Shown in pieces: positions 52,376 to 61,135 of a stretch of DNA of 64,000 nt (position 1 is its first letter; each line of letters opens with the position of its first letter). Source of the DNA: Bauldia sp. GTDB lineage: Bacteria > Pseudomonadota > Alphaproteobacteria > Rhizobiales > Kaistiaceae. The DNA is taken from positions 496,001 to 560,000 of the forward strand of contig JBBCGQ010000001.1 in assembly GCA_037200845.1 (NCBI GenBank). The letters are read 5' to 3'. The notes below the pieces were generated by a model. The model made no database searches and was not told the DNA's origin. It worked only from the letters and a program-made list of their open reading frames with translations. The translations under genes and the position numbers were made by a program.

Positions 52376-53302
52376 GTGGAACACCGCAAGCTCGGCTCAA
52401 GCAGCCTTTCCGTCTCTCTCGTCGGCCTCGGCACCAACAACTTCGGCGGCCGCATCGACCTCGAGGCATCGCGGAAGGTGATCCACGCCGCGCTCGACCA
52501 CGGCGTCACGCATTTCGATACCGCCGACATCTACGGCAACAGCGGCGGCTCCGAGACGATCATCGGCCAGGTGCTGGGCGCACGGCGGAGCGAGGTCGTG
52601 CTGGTCACCAAGTTCGGCAAGCCGATGGCCGGCATCGTCGAAGACCGTCGCGGCAGCCGGCGCTACGTCATGAGCGCGGTCGAGGCGAGCCTCGCACGCC
52701 TCAAGACCGACCGCATCGATCTGCTCGTCATGCACGAGCCCGATCCCGCGACGCCGATCGAAGAGACGTTCCGCGCGCTGGAAGAATTGAAGAAGGCCGG
52801 CAAGGTGCTCCACATCGCCTGCTCGAATTTCCTCGCCGACGAGATCGACGACGCCACGGCAGAGGCGAAGAAACTCGGCATCGAAGGCTTCGTCGCCGCG
52901 CAGGACGAATACAGCCTGACCCATCGCGACCACGAGAAGTCGCTGTTTCCGGCGCTGCAGAAGAATCGCCTCAGCCTCGTGCCCTACTTCCCGCTGGGTG
53001 GCGGCGCGCTCACCGGCAAGTACCGCAAAGGCGCGCCGCTGCCTGCCGGCACGCGCCACAAGGAAGCCACGAGCCGCTTCCTCGCGCCGCACTGGGACGT
53101 GATCGAGGCGCTGCACGCCTTCGCCGACAGGCATGGCCGCACGATGGTCGAACTGGCGATGAGCTGGCTTGCGTCGAAGCCGCTGGTCGCCTCGATCATC
53201 GCCGGCGCCACCAAGCCGGAGCAGGTCGCGTCGAACGCGAAGGCCGTGGAGTGGAAGCTGACCGCGGCGGAGATCGCGGAGATCGACCGGATCACGGCGT
53301 AG
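52376..53302 (+). CDS. Aldo/keto reductase
   Basis: 308 aa TIM-barrel NADPH enzyme. The start is GTG 52376, preceded by AGGAGA, giving MEHRKLGSSSLSVSLVGLGT. Catalytic residues are Asp and Tyr in HFDTADIYGNSGGSE, Lys in VVLVTKFGKPMAG and His in LDLLVMHEP-like DLLVMHEPDPATPIEE. KPLVASIIAGATKPEQVASN binds the cofactor phosphate. In context with FucU and a lactonase, a role as sugar (aldose) dehydrogenase is plausible, but the family has broad specificity. Confidence 0.92.
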   Translation: MEHRKLGSSSLSVSLVGLGTNNFGGRIDLEASRKVIHAALDHGVTHFDTADIYGNSGGSETIIGQVLGARRSEVVLVTKFGKPMAGIVEDRRGSRRYVMSAVEASLARLKTDRIDLLVMHEPDPATPIEETFRALEELKKAGKVLHIACSNFLADEIDDATAEAKKLGIEGFVAAQDEYSLTHRDHEKSLFPALQKNRLSLVPYFPLGGGALTGKYRKGAPLPAGTRHKEATSRFLAPHWDVIEALHAFADRHGRTMVELAMSWLASKPLVASIIAGATKPEQVASNAKAVEWKLTAAEIAEIDRITA

Positions 53303-53931
53303 GCAAGCGGCGCATAGATATCGGCGTCGCCGGGTAGGCGTGAATGTCACGGGCATAGGACGGGCAGGCGGAGCGCCACTCACTCTCCGCTTTGCCCGCG
53401 AAGGCGGGGACCCAGGTGAATCGACCGGGCACTGACGTACGAGGACCAAGCCAAGCTACCGCACCTGGGTCCCCGCTTTCGCGGGGAAAGCGGAGGGGAG
53501 GTTCGGTGCGCGCCGAGGCGCGGCAGTCCGAGGGTCTCGCGCGCCGGTCTCGAACGACCTCGGCCATTCGCATTTGCCCTGACAGGAGCCTGACCCCGTC
53601 CGCTTGCCCCGCGCAGGCGGGGGACCAGGTGCCAGATGCGAAGCACCAACCTTCGGGGTGTGCCCGGTTATCTACCTGATCCCCGCTTTCGCGAGGAAAG
53701 CGGAGGGGAGATTTGCTCGCGAGCTCCATGGGAAAGCGGTGGGGAGCCCGCCCGTGCGAGCGTGATGCGGAGGCAGGCGGGCCGGTGTGTCGCCACAACG
53801 CGTGACCCACGCCCGCCCATCATCGCAACCACCCGCCATGACCGAATCGTCCACCCCTTTCCGCACCGCTCTTCCGATGCCTCGAAATCCCCATCCAAGC
53901 CCATTCCCGCCTTGCCGCCCCTCGCTTTCAT
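53303..53931. repeat. Gene-free stretch with two palindromic repeats of the GGGGACCCAGG family
   Basis: No convincing coding region is seen. Copy 1 runs from TTTGCCCGCGAAGGCGGGGA (about 53391) to its inverted match CTGGGTCCCCGCTTTCGCGG (about 53464-53483). Copy 2 runs from GCTTGCCCCGCGCAGGCGGG (about 53601) to CCTGATCCCCGCTTTCGCGA (about 53676-53695). Both right arms end GGAAAGCGGAGGGGAG. The remainder (53710-53931) shows nothing recognisable up to the GntR-gene operator. Confidence 0.65.
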
Positions 53932-53945
53932 GCTAACATGTCAGC
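53932..53945. promoter_or_regulatory. Operator-like palindrome upstream of the GntR gene
   Basis: GCTAACATGTCAGC is a near-perfect inverted repeat (one mismatched pair) 40 bp before the GntR start. Its position suggests autoregulation by the FadR/FCD-type regulator. Confidence 0.45.
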
Positions 53946-53984
53946 CACAAAACCAGCGTCATTTCATATGGATAGGCGGCTCCA

Positions 53985-54680
53985 ATGGCCTCGGGATTTG
54001 TCGGTGCGGCGCCGCGGCGGGGGGTGTCCAAGGCGGTGCTGGTTTACGAGGATCTGCGCGCCTCGATCATCGATCTCGCGCTGAAGCCCGGCACCCGCCT
54101 CGACAAGCATGAGATCTGCGGCCGGCTCGGCATTTCGCGCCAGCCGCTGTCCGAGGCGGTGTCGCGTCTCGCCGGCGAGCGGCTGGTCGATGTCGAGCCG
54201 CAGAAGGGCACGTTCGTCGCTCGCATCCGCCTCTCCGACGTCGCCGAGGCATCGTTCGTCCGCCGCGCGCTGGAGGTTGCGACCGCCGCCGCCATCGCGA
54301 GCGCCATGGACGAGATGACCCTGAAGCGCCTCGACCGTCTGCTGACATACCAGGCGGCGACCATCGACGCGAAGGACTGGGAGGAGTTCTACGCCCTCGA
54401 CGTCCGCTTCCATTCGATGCTGTTCGAGCGCATCGCGATGTCGCGCGTCGCCGCCGCCGTCGAAATCTCGCGCGCCCCGCTCGAGCGTGCCCGCCGCCTG
54501 CTGGTTCCCTCGCCGGGTCGCTCGGCCGAGACGCTGAAGGAGCATCGCGCCATCTGCGCCGCCTTCTCCGCGCGCAATCCCGAGACCGCGGCCTCGGCGA
54601 TGGGCGCGCATCTCGATCGCGCGCTGGCTGAGATCAACCGCTTCGCCTCGCGCCAGCCCGATCTGTTCGAGGCGGCGTGA
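53985..54680 (+). CDS. GntR family transcriptional regulator, FCD (FadR-type) domain
   Basis: 231 aa. The N-terminal winged helix (VYEDLRASIIDLALKPGTRL, DKHEICGRLGISRQPLSEAV, SRLAGERLVDVEPQKGTFVA) is followed by the all-helical FCD ligand domain with metal-binding residues around FYALDVRFHSMLFE and LKEHRAICAAFSARN. FCD regulators usually sense organic or sugar acids. Placed between the aldo/keto reductase and the ABC transporter, it probably controls this sugar locus. Confidence 0.93.
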   Translation: MASGFVGAAPRRGVSKAVLVYEDLRASIIDLALKPGTRLDKHEICGRLGISRQPLSEAVSRLAGERLVDVEPQKGTFVARIRLSDVAEASFVRRALEVATAAAIASAMDEMTLKRLDRLLTYQAATIDAKDWEEFYALDVRFHSMLFERIAMSRVAAAVEISRAPLERARRLLVPSPGRSAETLKEHRAICAAFSARNPETAASAMGAHLDRALAEINRFASRQPDLFEAA

Positions 54681-54730
54681 GCGCCTGCCGCTCCGGCGCG
54701 GCTGACGAATAGCTACATCGCAAAAAGAAA

Positions 54731-54760
54731 CCGGGCCGGAGAGCATCCTCTCCGGCCCGG
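54731..54760 (-). terminator. Rho-independent terminator after the sugar-binding protein gene
   Basis: CCGGGCCGGAGAG pairs perfectly with CTCTCCGGCCCGG around a 4-nt loop. On the minus strand the hairpin is followed by TTTCTTTTTG. It sits 21 bp past the rbsB stop and also faces the GntR gene, so it may act in both directions. Confidence 0.9.
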
Positions 54761-54781
54761 CTTTGATTCTCGAACCTCGGC

Positions 54782-55726
54782 CTAGTCGTAGAGGTTCGGC
54801 TTGATCTTCGGATCGTCGATGTTGTTCTTGTCGTACCAGTAGAAGCCGGTGTCGATGTGCTTCGGCGTCGCCTCGCCCTTGGCGGCGGCCACGGCGGCCT
54901 TCACCGTCTCGTAGCCGATGCCGACCGGGTTCTGCGTGATGGCGCCGTTGATCGTGCCGTCGCGGACGAAGTCGAGCTGTTCCTTGCCCGAGTCGTAGCC
55001 GATCACGACCACCTGGCTGCCGGCTTCCTTCTTGCCGATGCCGGTGCCGATCGCCGCGCCTTCGTTGGTGGCGAAGATGCCCTTCAGGTCGGTGTGGGCC
55101 TGCAGGATGGCCTTGGTGATTTCAGCCGACTTCAGGTGGTCGCCGCCGCCGTACTCGATGTCGACGATCTCGATCTTCGGGTACTTCGCCTTGATCTGGT
55201 TGACGAAGCCGTCGCGGCGCTCGATGCCGGTCTGGCTGGTCTGGTCGAACGACACGATGGCAATCTTGCCTTCGCCGCCGATCAGCTCCGACATCTTGTC
55301 CGCGGCGAGCGCCGCCGAGGCAAGGTTGTCGGTCGAGCACGACGTCACCGGAATGTCGCTGGCGACGCCGGAGTCGAACGCGATCACCGGGATCTTGGCG
55401 TCCTTGAACTGCTGCAGCAGCGGGATCGTCGCCTGGCTGTCGATGGCCGCGATGCCGATGGCGGCCGGATGCTTGGCGAGCGCCGCCGAGATCATGTCGA
55501 GCTGCCTGTCGACGGCGCCTTCGCCGTCCGGACCTTCGAAGGTCACGTCGACGTTGAAGTCCTTGGCGGCCTGTTCCGAGCCAAGCTTCACCGCCTGCCA
55601 GAACTGGTGCTGGAAGCCTTTCGAGATCAGCGCGATATAGGGCTTGTCTGCCGCCGACGACATGCCGGTCGAGACAACCAGTGCCGTGGCCCCGAGCAGG
55701 CCGAGCACGAAACGTCTATTCAACAT
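54782..55726 (-). CDS. Sugar ABC transporter substrate-binding protein (RbsB type)
   Basis: 314 aa periplasmic binding protein. A signal peptide is clear (MLNRRFVLGLLGATALVVST, cut near SSAADKP). The mature part is a Peripla_BP_4 fold with FEGPDGEGAVDRQLDMISAA, GIAAIDSQATIPLLQQFKDA, IPVIAFDSGVASDIP and GIFATNEGAAIGTGIGKKEA. These are the ribose/galactose-type sugar-contact segments. It is the last gene of the rbsA-C-B order on the minus strand, 102 bp after the permease, and is followed by a strong terminator. The sugar cannot be fixed by reading. Confidence 0.93.
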   Translation of the reverse strand: MLNRRFVLGLLGATALVVSTGMSSAADKPYIALISKGFQHQFWQAVKLGSEQAAKDFNVDVTFEGPDGEGAVDRQLDMISAALAKHPAAIGIAAIDSQATIPLLQQFKDAKIPVIAFDSGVASDIPVTSCSTDNLASAALAADKMSELIGGEGKIAIVSFDQTSQTGIERRDGFVNQIKAKYPKIEIVDIEYGGGDHLKSAEITKAILQAHTDLKGIFATNEGAAIGTGIGKKEAGSQVVVIGYDSGKEQLDFVRDGTINGAITQNPVGIGYETVKAAVAAAKGEATPKHIDTGFYWYDKNNIDDPKIKPNLYD

Positions 55727-55828
55727 GGTTCCTCCGAGGAAGGTTGTTTGTTTCTCTGTGATTGCGTTTTTGTGGGGCGTTCGCCCTTCTTGCTCTTGGC
55801 GTCCCCTTCGGGTGACGCGGGTTGATCC

Positions 55829-56833
55829 TCATGCGCGACGGCGCCTCAGGATGTCTGCGTAGACGGCGACGATGATGATCGAGCCGGTGACGACGATCTG
55901 CCATTCCTGCGGCACCGACAGGATGCGCAGGCCGTTGGCGACGACGCTGATGATGAGCGCGCCGATCATGGTGCCGAGCATCGTGCCGCGCCCGCCGCTG
56001 AGCGACGTGCCGCCGATCACCACCGCGGCGATGGCGTCGAGCTCGTAGCCCTGGCCGATCGACGGCTGCGCCGAATTGATGCGCGATGCGATCAGGATGC
56101 CGGCGACGCCGCAGACGCAGCCGGCGAGCGCGTAGATCGCGATCTTCCAGCCGTCGATGTTGACGCCGGAGAGGCGCAGCGCCTCCTCGTTCGAGCCCAT
56201 CGCGAAGGTGAAGCGGCCGAGCGCGGTGCGCGCCAGGATGAACGCCGCGAGCCCGGCGACGGCAAAGAGGATGACCACGCCGTTCGGGATCGGCACTCCT
56301 GGAATTACCGCGCCGATGACCGAGCCGGTGGATATTTTTATGAAGTCCGGCGTGCCGGTGAAATAGATCGGTTTGGCGCCGCAGATCGCCAGCGACAGCC
56401 CCTTGTAGATCAGCATCATGCCGAGCGTGGCGATGAACGGCGGGATCTTGAGCTTGGCGATGAAGACGCCGGACACCGCGCCGCTGGCAAGCCCGACGAG
56501 CAGCGCGCCGGGCACGCCGATCCAGATAGGCAGGCCCCAGTTCGTGATGAACACGCCGGCCATCACGGAGCAGAACGTCATCAGCGTGCCCACCGAAAGA
56601 TCGATGCCGCCCGATATGATGACCAGCGTCGCCGCCACGGCGAGCACGCCGTTCACCGACGTCGCCTGCAGGATGTTGATGATGTTTGCCGTCTGATAAA
56701 AATTGGACGACGCGATGCTGAAGCCGATGAACAGGACGATCAGCCCCGAGAACGCCAGCAGGCGGTGATAGACCGGCGAGCCGCGGAAATTCGCCGACGT
56801 GCCGGGCAGCGGCTCAGTGCGCGCTTCAGTCAT
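55829..56833 (-). CDS. Sugar ABC transporter permease (RbsC type)
   Basis: 334 aa with eight to ten membrane helices. Conserved segments are AVAATLVIISGGIDLSVGTL, FIATLGMMLIYKGLSLAICG and the cytoplasmic coupling loop TFAMGSNEEALRLSGVNIDG. VVIGGTSLSGGRGTMLGTMI is the usual C-terminal motif. Its start at 56833 is next to the ATPase stop at 56835, so the genes are tightly linked. It forms the membrane channel with the neighbouring ATPase and binding protein. Confidence 0.94.
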   Translation of the reverse strand: MTEARTEPLPGTSANFRGSPVYHRLLAFSGLIVLFIGFSIASSNFYQTANIINILQATSVNGVLAVAATLVIISGGIDLSVGTLMTFCSVMAGVFITNWGLPIWIGVPGALLVGLASGAVSGVFIAKLKIPPFIATLGMMLIYKGLSLAICGAKPIYFTGTPDFIKISTGSVIGAVIPGVPIPNGVVILFAVAGLAAFILARTALGRFTFAMGSNEEALRLSGVNIDGWKIAIYALAGCVCGVAGILIASRINSAQPSIGQGYELDAIAAVVIGGTSLSGGRGTMLGTMIGALIISVVANGLRILSVPQEWQIVVTGSIIIVAVYADILRRRRA

Positions 56834-56834
56834 C

Positions 56835-58349
56835 TCAGGCAGCCTCCTCCACAGAGCTTTGCCGTAGCGTCGCCAGCCGCATGATCTCCTCCTGTGACGA
56901 GCCGCCCGGCAGTACGCCGGTCAGACGCCCCTCGCACATCACCGCGATGCGGTGGCTGAGGCGGAGAATCTCCGGCAGCTCCGAGGATATCATGATGATC
57001 GCGCGGCCCTGGCCGGCGAGCGCGTTGAGCAGCTTGTAGATTTCGGATTTCGCCCCGACGTCGATGCCGCGCGTCGGCTCGTCGAAGATCAGGATCGGGC
57101 AGTCGCGCAGCAGCCACTTGGCGATGACCACCTTCTGCTGGTTGCCGCCGGAAAGGAACCGCGCCTCCTGCGTATCGGACGGCGTCTTGATCGCGAGCTG
57201 GCGGATGTATTGCCGCGCCGAGTCGCGCATCCTGTCTTCGTGCAGCCAGCCGATCGGGCCCATGAACCGCTCGATCGAGGCCATGGCGATGTTGTTGCGC
57301 ACGTCGAGGCCGGTGACGAGGCCGAAGTGCTTGCGGTCCTCGCTGAGGTAGCCGATGCCGGCCTGCACCGCGTCCTTTGGCGAGCGCACCGAGACCTTCT
57401 TGCCGTCGACGTAAATCTCGCCGCCCTCGACCGGATCGGCGCCGAAGATCGCCCGCGCCACTTCCGTCCGCCCGGCGCCCATCAGGCCGGCGAGGCCGAG
57501 AATCTCGCCCTTGCGGACGCTGAACGAGACGTCGCGAATTTCCTTGCCGCGCCGCATGCCGCGCACTTCGAGCGCGATCGGCGTGTCCTCGCCGCCGCGT
57601 GCGCTCGCCGTCTCGTTGGTCAGCGTGCGGCCGACCATCATCGAGATGATCGTCTCGATCGGCGTCGTCGCCGCCGGCACGGTGCCGACGTATTCGCTGT
57701 CGCGCATCACCGTCACGCGGTCGGCGATGCGTTTGATCTCGTCCATCTTGTGCGAGATGTAGACGATGCCGACGCCGTCGGCCTTGAGCCGCGCGATGAT
57801 CGCGAACAGCTCGTTGATCTCGGCGTCGTTCAGCGCCGCGGTCGGCTCGTCCATGATGAGCACGCGCGAGCTGAAGCTCAGCGCCTTGGCGATCTCTACC
57901 ATCTGCTGCTTGGCGATGGTCAGCGTCTCGACCAGCGCGCGCGGGTCGAGCTTAAGGTGCATCGAGTGGAAGATCGCCGCGACGTTCGCGTTGAGCTTCT
58001 TCTCGTCGAGCAGCAGACCGCCGAAGGTGCGCGGCTCGCGGCCGATGAAGATGTTCTGCGCGGCGGTCAGGTGCCGCATCAGGCTCAGTTCCTGATGGAT
58101 CATCGCGATGCCGAGGCGCTGCGCCTGGTGCGGGGTCGCGATCTCGACCGCCTCGCCGGCGAGCCGGATCTCGCCGCTGTCGCGCCGGTAAACCCCGGCG
58201 AGAATCTTCATGAGCGTCGACTTGCCGGCGCCGTTCTCGCCCATCAGGGCGTGGACTTCGCCGGGCATGAGTTCGAAGCGCGCCTTCGACAGCGCGCGCA
58301 CGCCCGGGAAGGACTTATCGACATTGACCATTTCGACGAGGGCGGTCAC
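56835..58349 (-). CDS. Sugar ABC transporter ATP-binding protein (RbsA type, two ATPase domains)
   Basis: 504 aa. The first ATPase half has Walker [19 protein letters not shown], signature region [17 protein letters not shown]. The second half has the usual degenerate Walker A ([18 protein letters not shown]), the signature [17 protein letters not shown] and Walker [15 protein letters not shown]. The start chosen is GTG 58349 after GAGGG; ATG 58331 ([10 protein letters not shown]) is possible, while longer frames to 58424 are not conserved. First gene of the transporter operon, divergent from the IclR gene. Confidence 0.93.
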   Translation of the reverse strand: MTALVEMVNVDKSFPGVRALSKARFELMPGEVHALMGENGAGKSTLMKILAGVYRRDSGEIRLAGEAVEIATPHQAQRLGIAMIHQELSLMRHLTAAQNIFIGREPRTFGGLLLDEKKLNANVAAIFHSMHLKLDPRALVETLTIAKQQMVEIAKALSFSSRVLIMDEPTAALNDAEINELFAIIARLKADGVGIVYISHKMDEIKRIADRVTVMRDSEYVGTVPAATTPIETIISMMVGRTLTNETASARGGEDTPIALEVRGMRRGKEIRDVSFSVRKGEILGLAGLMGAGRTEVARAIFGADPVEGGEIYVDGKKVSVRSPKDAVQAGIGYLSEDRKHFGLVTGLDVRNNIAMASIERFMGPIGWLHEDRMRDSARQYIRQLAIKTPSDTQEARFLSGGNQQKVVIAKWLLRDCPILIFDEPTRGIDVGAKSEIYKLLNALAGQGRAIIMISSELPEILRLSHRIAVMCEGRLTGVLPGGSSQEEIMRLATLRQSSVEEAA

Positions 58350-58426
58350 GAGACCCTCGCTCGAATGGCTGGACACAGGGATGGGAAGCGCATGCGTATG
58401 GCCCTCCCAGCCCATATGCTGCAATC

Positions 58427-58443
58427 ATAGACAAACAATCTAT
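58427..58443. promoter_or_regulatory. AT-rich inverted repeat between the ABC operon and iclR
   Basis: ATAGA-n7-TCTAT lies in the only AT-rich part of the 58350-58525 divergent region. Its position fits an IclR operator controlling both directions. No match to a known consensus is claimed. Confidence 0.45.
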
Positions 58444-58525
58444 TCACAAATGAAAGCCTGTGGCAATATCGATTTCGCTCGTGCCGGCAGCAGCGATGGC
58501 GGCACAGGGGGCCTTGGGAGGGCGC

Positions 58526-59293
58526 ATGAACATCGCGGAAGACCTCGAAAAGTATCGGGCCCCCGCGCTCGATAAGGGCCTCGACATCCTCGAACTGCTC
58601 GCCGGAACCGACGAGGGCCTCAGCCAGGCCGAGATTGCGAAATCCCTGGAGCGATCGCCGGCCGAGATCTACCGGATGCTCGACCGCCTGGTGCGCCGCG
58701 ACTACGTCCGCCGCACCAGCGCCGACCGCTACGAGCTGACGCTAAAGCTGTTCGAACTGGCGCACACCTCGCCGCCCATCCGCCGCCTGGTCAGCCAGGC
58801 GACGCCGGTGCTCCGCCGCTTCGCCCGCGACGCCGAGCAGGCGGTGCATCTTGTCATCCATGACCGCAACATCCTGGTCGTGGTCGCGCAGGTCGACAGC
58901 CCGGGCTACTGGAACGTCTCGGTCCGCGTCGGCTCGCGTATCGGCCTCGTCAACACCGGCTCCGGCCACGTCTTCCTCGCCTTCGCCAGCGACGAGGAGC
59001 GCGCCTTCATGCTGGAAAACGAGCGCCAGCAGCGCAAGCTGCCCACCAATCTCCTGACGCGTTTCGCCCAGGTGCGCGAGCGCGGCTACGAGATCATGGA
59101 AAGCCAGCAGGTCGCGAGCGTGACCAACTTGTCCGTCCCGATCCTCGGCCCCCTGGGCAGCATCGTCGCCGCGCTCACCTGCCCCTATACGGTGCGCCTC
59201 GATAAGGCCGATGCTCCCGACCAGGCAGGCACGCTCAAGCTGCTGATCGCCACCGGCAACGAGATTTCGCAGCGCTCGCTATCCAAGGACTGA
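58526..59293 (+). CDS. IclR family transcriptional regulator
   Basis: 255 aa. The N-terminal winged helix is ALDKGLDILELLAGTDEGLS with QAEIAKSLERSPAEIYRMLD and RLVRRDYVRRTSADRYELTL. The C-terminal effector domain has HLVIHDRNILVVVAQVDSPG, VNTGSGHVFLAFASDEE and SVTNLSVPILGPLGSIVAAL. The start ATG 58526 has a perfect GGGAGG five bases upstream; a longer frame from 58460 is not conserved. It is divergent from the sugar ABC operon and likely senses a pathway intermediate. Confidence 0.94.
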   Translation: MNIAEDLEKYRAPALDKGLDILELLAGTDEGLSQAEIAKSLERSPAEIYRMLDRLVRRDYVRRTSADRYELTLKLFELAHTSPPIRRLVSQATPVLRRFARDAEQAVHLVIHDRNILVVVAQVDSPGYWNVSVRVGSRIGLVNTGSGHVFLAFASDEERAFMLENERQQRKLPTNLLTRFAQVRERGYEIMESQQVASVTNLSVPILGPLGSIVAALTCPYTVRLDKADAPDQAGTLKLLIATGNEISQRSLSKD

Positions 59294-59384
59294 GTCTCAC
59301 GCGGATGATCGTGCCCGACAGATTGACGCGACTCAGGCCCGCCTCTAGCACCGCCTTCAATTGCGCGAAGCAAACGGGGCGCCA

Positions 59385-60464
59385 ATGCGACGGCTGGCTT
59401 TTGTCGGGTGGCTTCGCGTCTTCCTCATCGCGGTAGTCGTCGCGCATCACGCCGCCCAGGCCTATGGCCCGACCGCCGATCAATGGCCGGTCGAAGACCC
59501 CGCGAAGGCAGAGTGGTTCGGAGCGTTCTTCGCGCTGAACGCCACCTACTTCATGGGCTTCTTCTTCCTCATCGCGGGCTACTTCACCGGCAGCTCCTAT
59601 GACCGCAAGGGGGGTGCCGCCTACGTCCGCGACCGGCTGGTGCGCCTCGGCGTCCCGCTTCTCTTCTTTGCGTTCATCGTCTTCCCGCTGTTCATCTACT
59701 ACCAGCCCGGCCAGGTGACGCGGTTCGTCTCGCTGTACGTCACGGACTACATCGGCCACTGGAACATCGTCGTCGGCCACCTCTGGTTCGTGGAGCAGAT
59801 TCTGGTTTACGGCCTGCTATACGCGCTGTGGCGCACGTTCCGCCCGCAGGCCGAGAGCGCATTGCCGCCGCCGAACTACTGGACCGTTCTGTTCTACGTG
59901 CTCGCGCTTGGCATCGTCGGCGTGCTGGTGCGGATCGCCTACCCGCAAGACGTTTGGGTCCATGTCCTGTGGCTTGTGCCGGTAGAGCCGGCCCACCTGC
60001 CGCAACACCTGAGCCTGTTCGTGATCGGCATCGTCGCCGGCCGCGGCGATTGGTTCAACAAGATCCCGGCGCGGATGGCGTGGTGGTTCCCGGTCGGCGT
60101 TGCCGCATTCGCGCTGGCGCTCGCCGTCAACGCGCTTCAGGGGCGGTCGCCGGCGCTGCTGGCCTTCCAGCCGCTCTGGGGCTTTTTCGAAGCCTTCGTC
60201 TGTGTCGGCGTGATTCTGGGGTCGACCGTGCTGTTCCGCACGTATTGCAATCGCCCCGGCCCATGGCTCGATCGCCTCGACGGCAACGTCTACGGCGTCT
60301 ACCTGATCCACTGGTTCGTGGTGCTCGCGATCCAGGCCGCGATCCTGAATCTCGCAGCTTCAGCGACCGCGAAATTCGCGATCGTCACGGTCCTCGCGCT
60401 GGCGGTGAGCTTCGCGCTGTCCGTGTCCCTCAGGATACTGCCGGCCGTGCGCCGCGTCGTCTGA
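59385..60464 (+). CDS. Acyltransferase-3 family membrane protein
   Basis: 359 aa with about ten membrane helices. MRRLAFVGWLRVFLIAVVVA followed by HHAAQAYGP has the expected HH near the N-terminus. YFMGFFFLIAGYFTGSSYDR and ERLVRLGVP-like DRLVRLGVPLLFFAFIVFPL are typical of the OafA/NodX-like group, and YLIHWFVVLAIQAAILN of the C-terminus. Such proteins O-acylate sugars or lipids in the envelope. ATG 59385 is preferred over the TTG at 59361. The stop is 3 bp from the end of efp on the other strand. Confidence 0.88.
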   Translation: MRRLAFVGWLRVFLIAVVVAHHAAQAYGPTADQWPVEDPAKAEWFGAFFALNATYFMGFFFLIAGYFTGSSYDRKGGAAYVRDRLVRLGVPLLFFAFIVFPLFIYYQPGQVTRFVSLYVTDYIGHWNIVVGHLWFVEQILVYGLLYALWRTFRPQAESALPPPNYWTVLFYVLALGIVGVLVRIAYPQDVWVHVLWLVPVEPAHLPQHLSLFVIGIVAGRGDWFNKIPARMAWWFPVGVAAFALALAVNALQGRSPALLAFQPLWGFFEAFVCVGVILGSTVLFRTYCNRPGPWLDRLDGNVYGVYLIHWFVVLAIQAAILNLAASATAKFAIVTVLALAVSFALSVSLRILPAVRRVV

Positions 60465-60467
60465 GGG

Positions 60468-61034
60468 TCAGTCCTTGGCGCGCTCGGCGTAGGAGCCGTC
60501 TTCCGTCATCACGATGATGCGCGTGCCGGCGACGATGTGACCTGGCACCAGCGTGCGCACGCCGTTCGACAGGATCGCCGGCTTGTAAGATGACGACGCG
60601 GTCTGCCCCTTCATCGTCGGCTCGGTCTCGACGACTTCGAGCGTCACGCGCTGCGGCAGCTCGATCGCGATCGGGATGCCGTTGTAGAGCGACAGATGCA
60701 CGCTCATGTTTTCCTGCAGGTAGGGCGCATAGTCGCCGACGACGCTCTCCGGCACCGTCACCTGCTCGAAATTCTCGCCGTTCATGAACGTGTAGCCGTC
60801 GGCGTCCTTGTAGAGGTACGAGTAGTCGTGCTCATCGACGAACGCCCGCTCGAGCTGCTCGGTCGTCTTGTAGCGCTGCGACACCTTCACCCCGTCCGAG
60901 ATGCGGCGCATGTCGATCTGGGTCGTCGGCGTGCCCTTGCCGGGATGGAAATTTTCGGCGGTCAGCACGACGAAAAGCTGGTTATCGACCTCGACGACGT
61001 TGCCCTTGCGGACCTGGCTGGCGATGACTTTCAA
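60468..61034 (-). CDS. efp: Translation elongation factor P
   Basis: 188 aa, exactly the standard length when started at TTG 61034 (GAGGG just upstream), which gives [20 protein letters not shown]. An upstream ATG at 61073 would add 13 unconserved residues. The modification loop [17 protein letters not shown] carries the lysine (Lys34 of E. coli) that EpmA and EpmB beta-lysylate, so ribosomes can pass polyproline stretches. The three OB-type domains are complete. Both modifying enzymes are encoded right next door, on the opposite strand. Confidence 0.97.
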   Translation of the reverse strand: MKVIASQVRKGNVVEVDNQLFVVLTAENFHPGKGTPTTQIDMRRISDGVKVSQRYKTTEQLERAFVDEHDYSYLYKDADGYTFMNGENFEQVTVPESVVGDYAPYLQENMSVHLSLYNGIPIAIELPQRVTLEVVETEPTMKGQTASSSYKPAILSNGVRTLVPGHIVAGTRIIVMTEDGSYAERAKD

Positions 61035-61135
61035 GGCACCCTCGATTATGGCTGGCCGGAAATTTGGCGGCACAATAGCGATTTTGGGCTACTCCGCCAG
61101 TGGGCCGGGGCGCCCGGACGTTAAGGATTGGCAGG

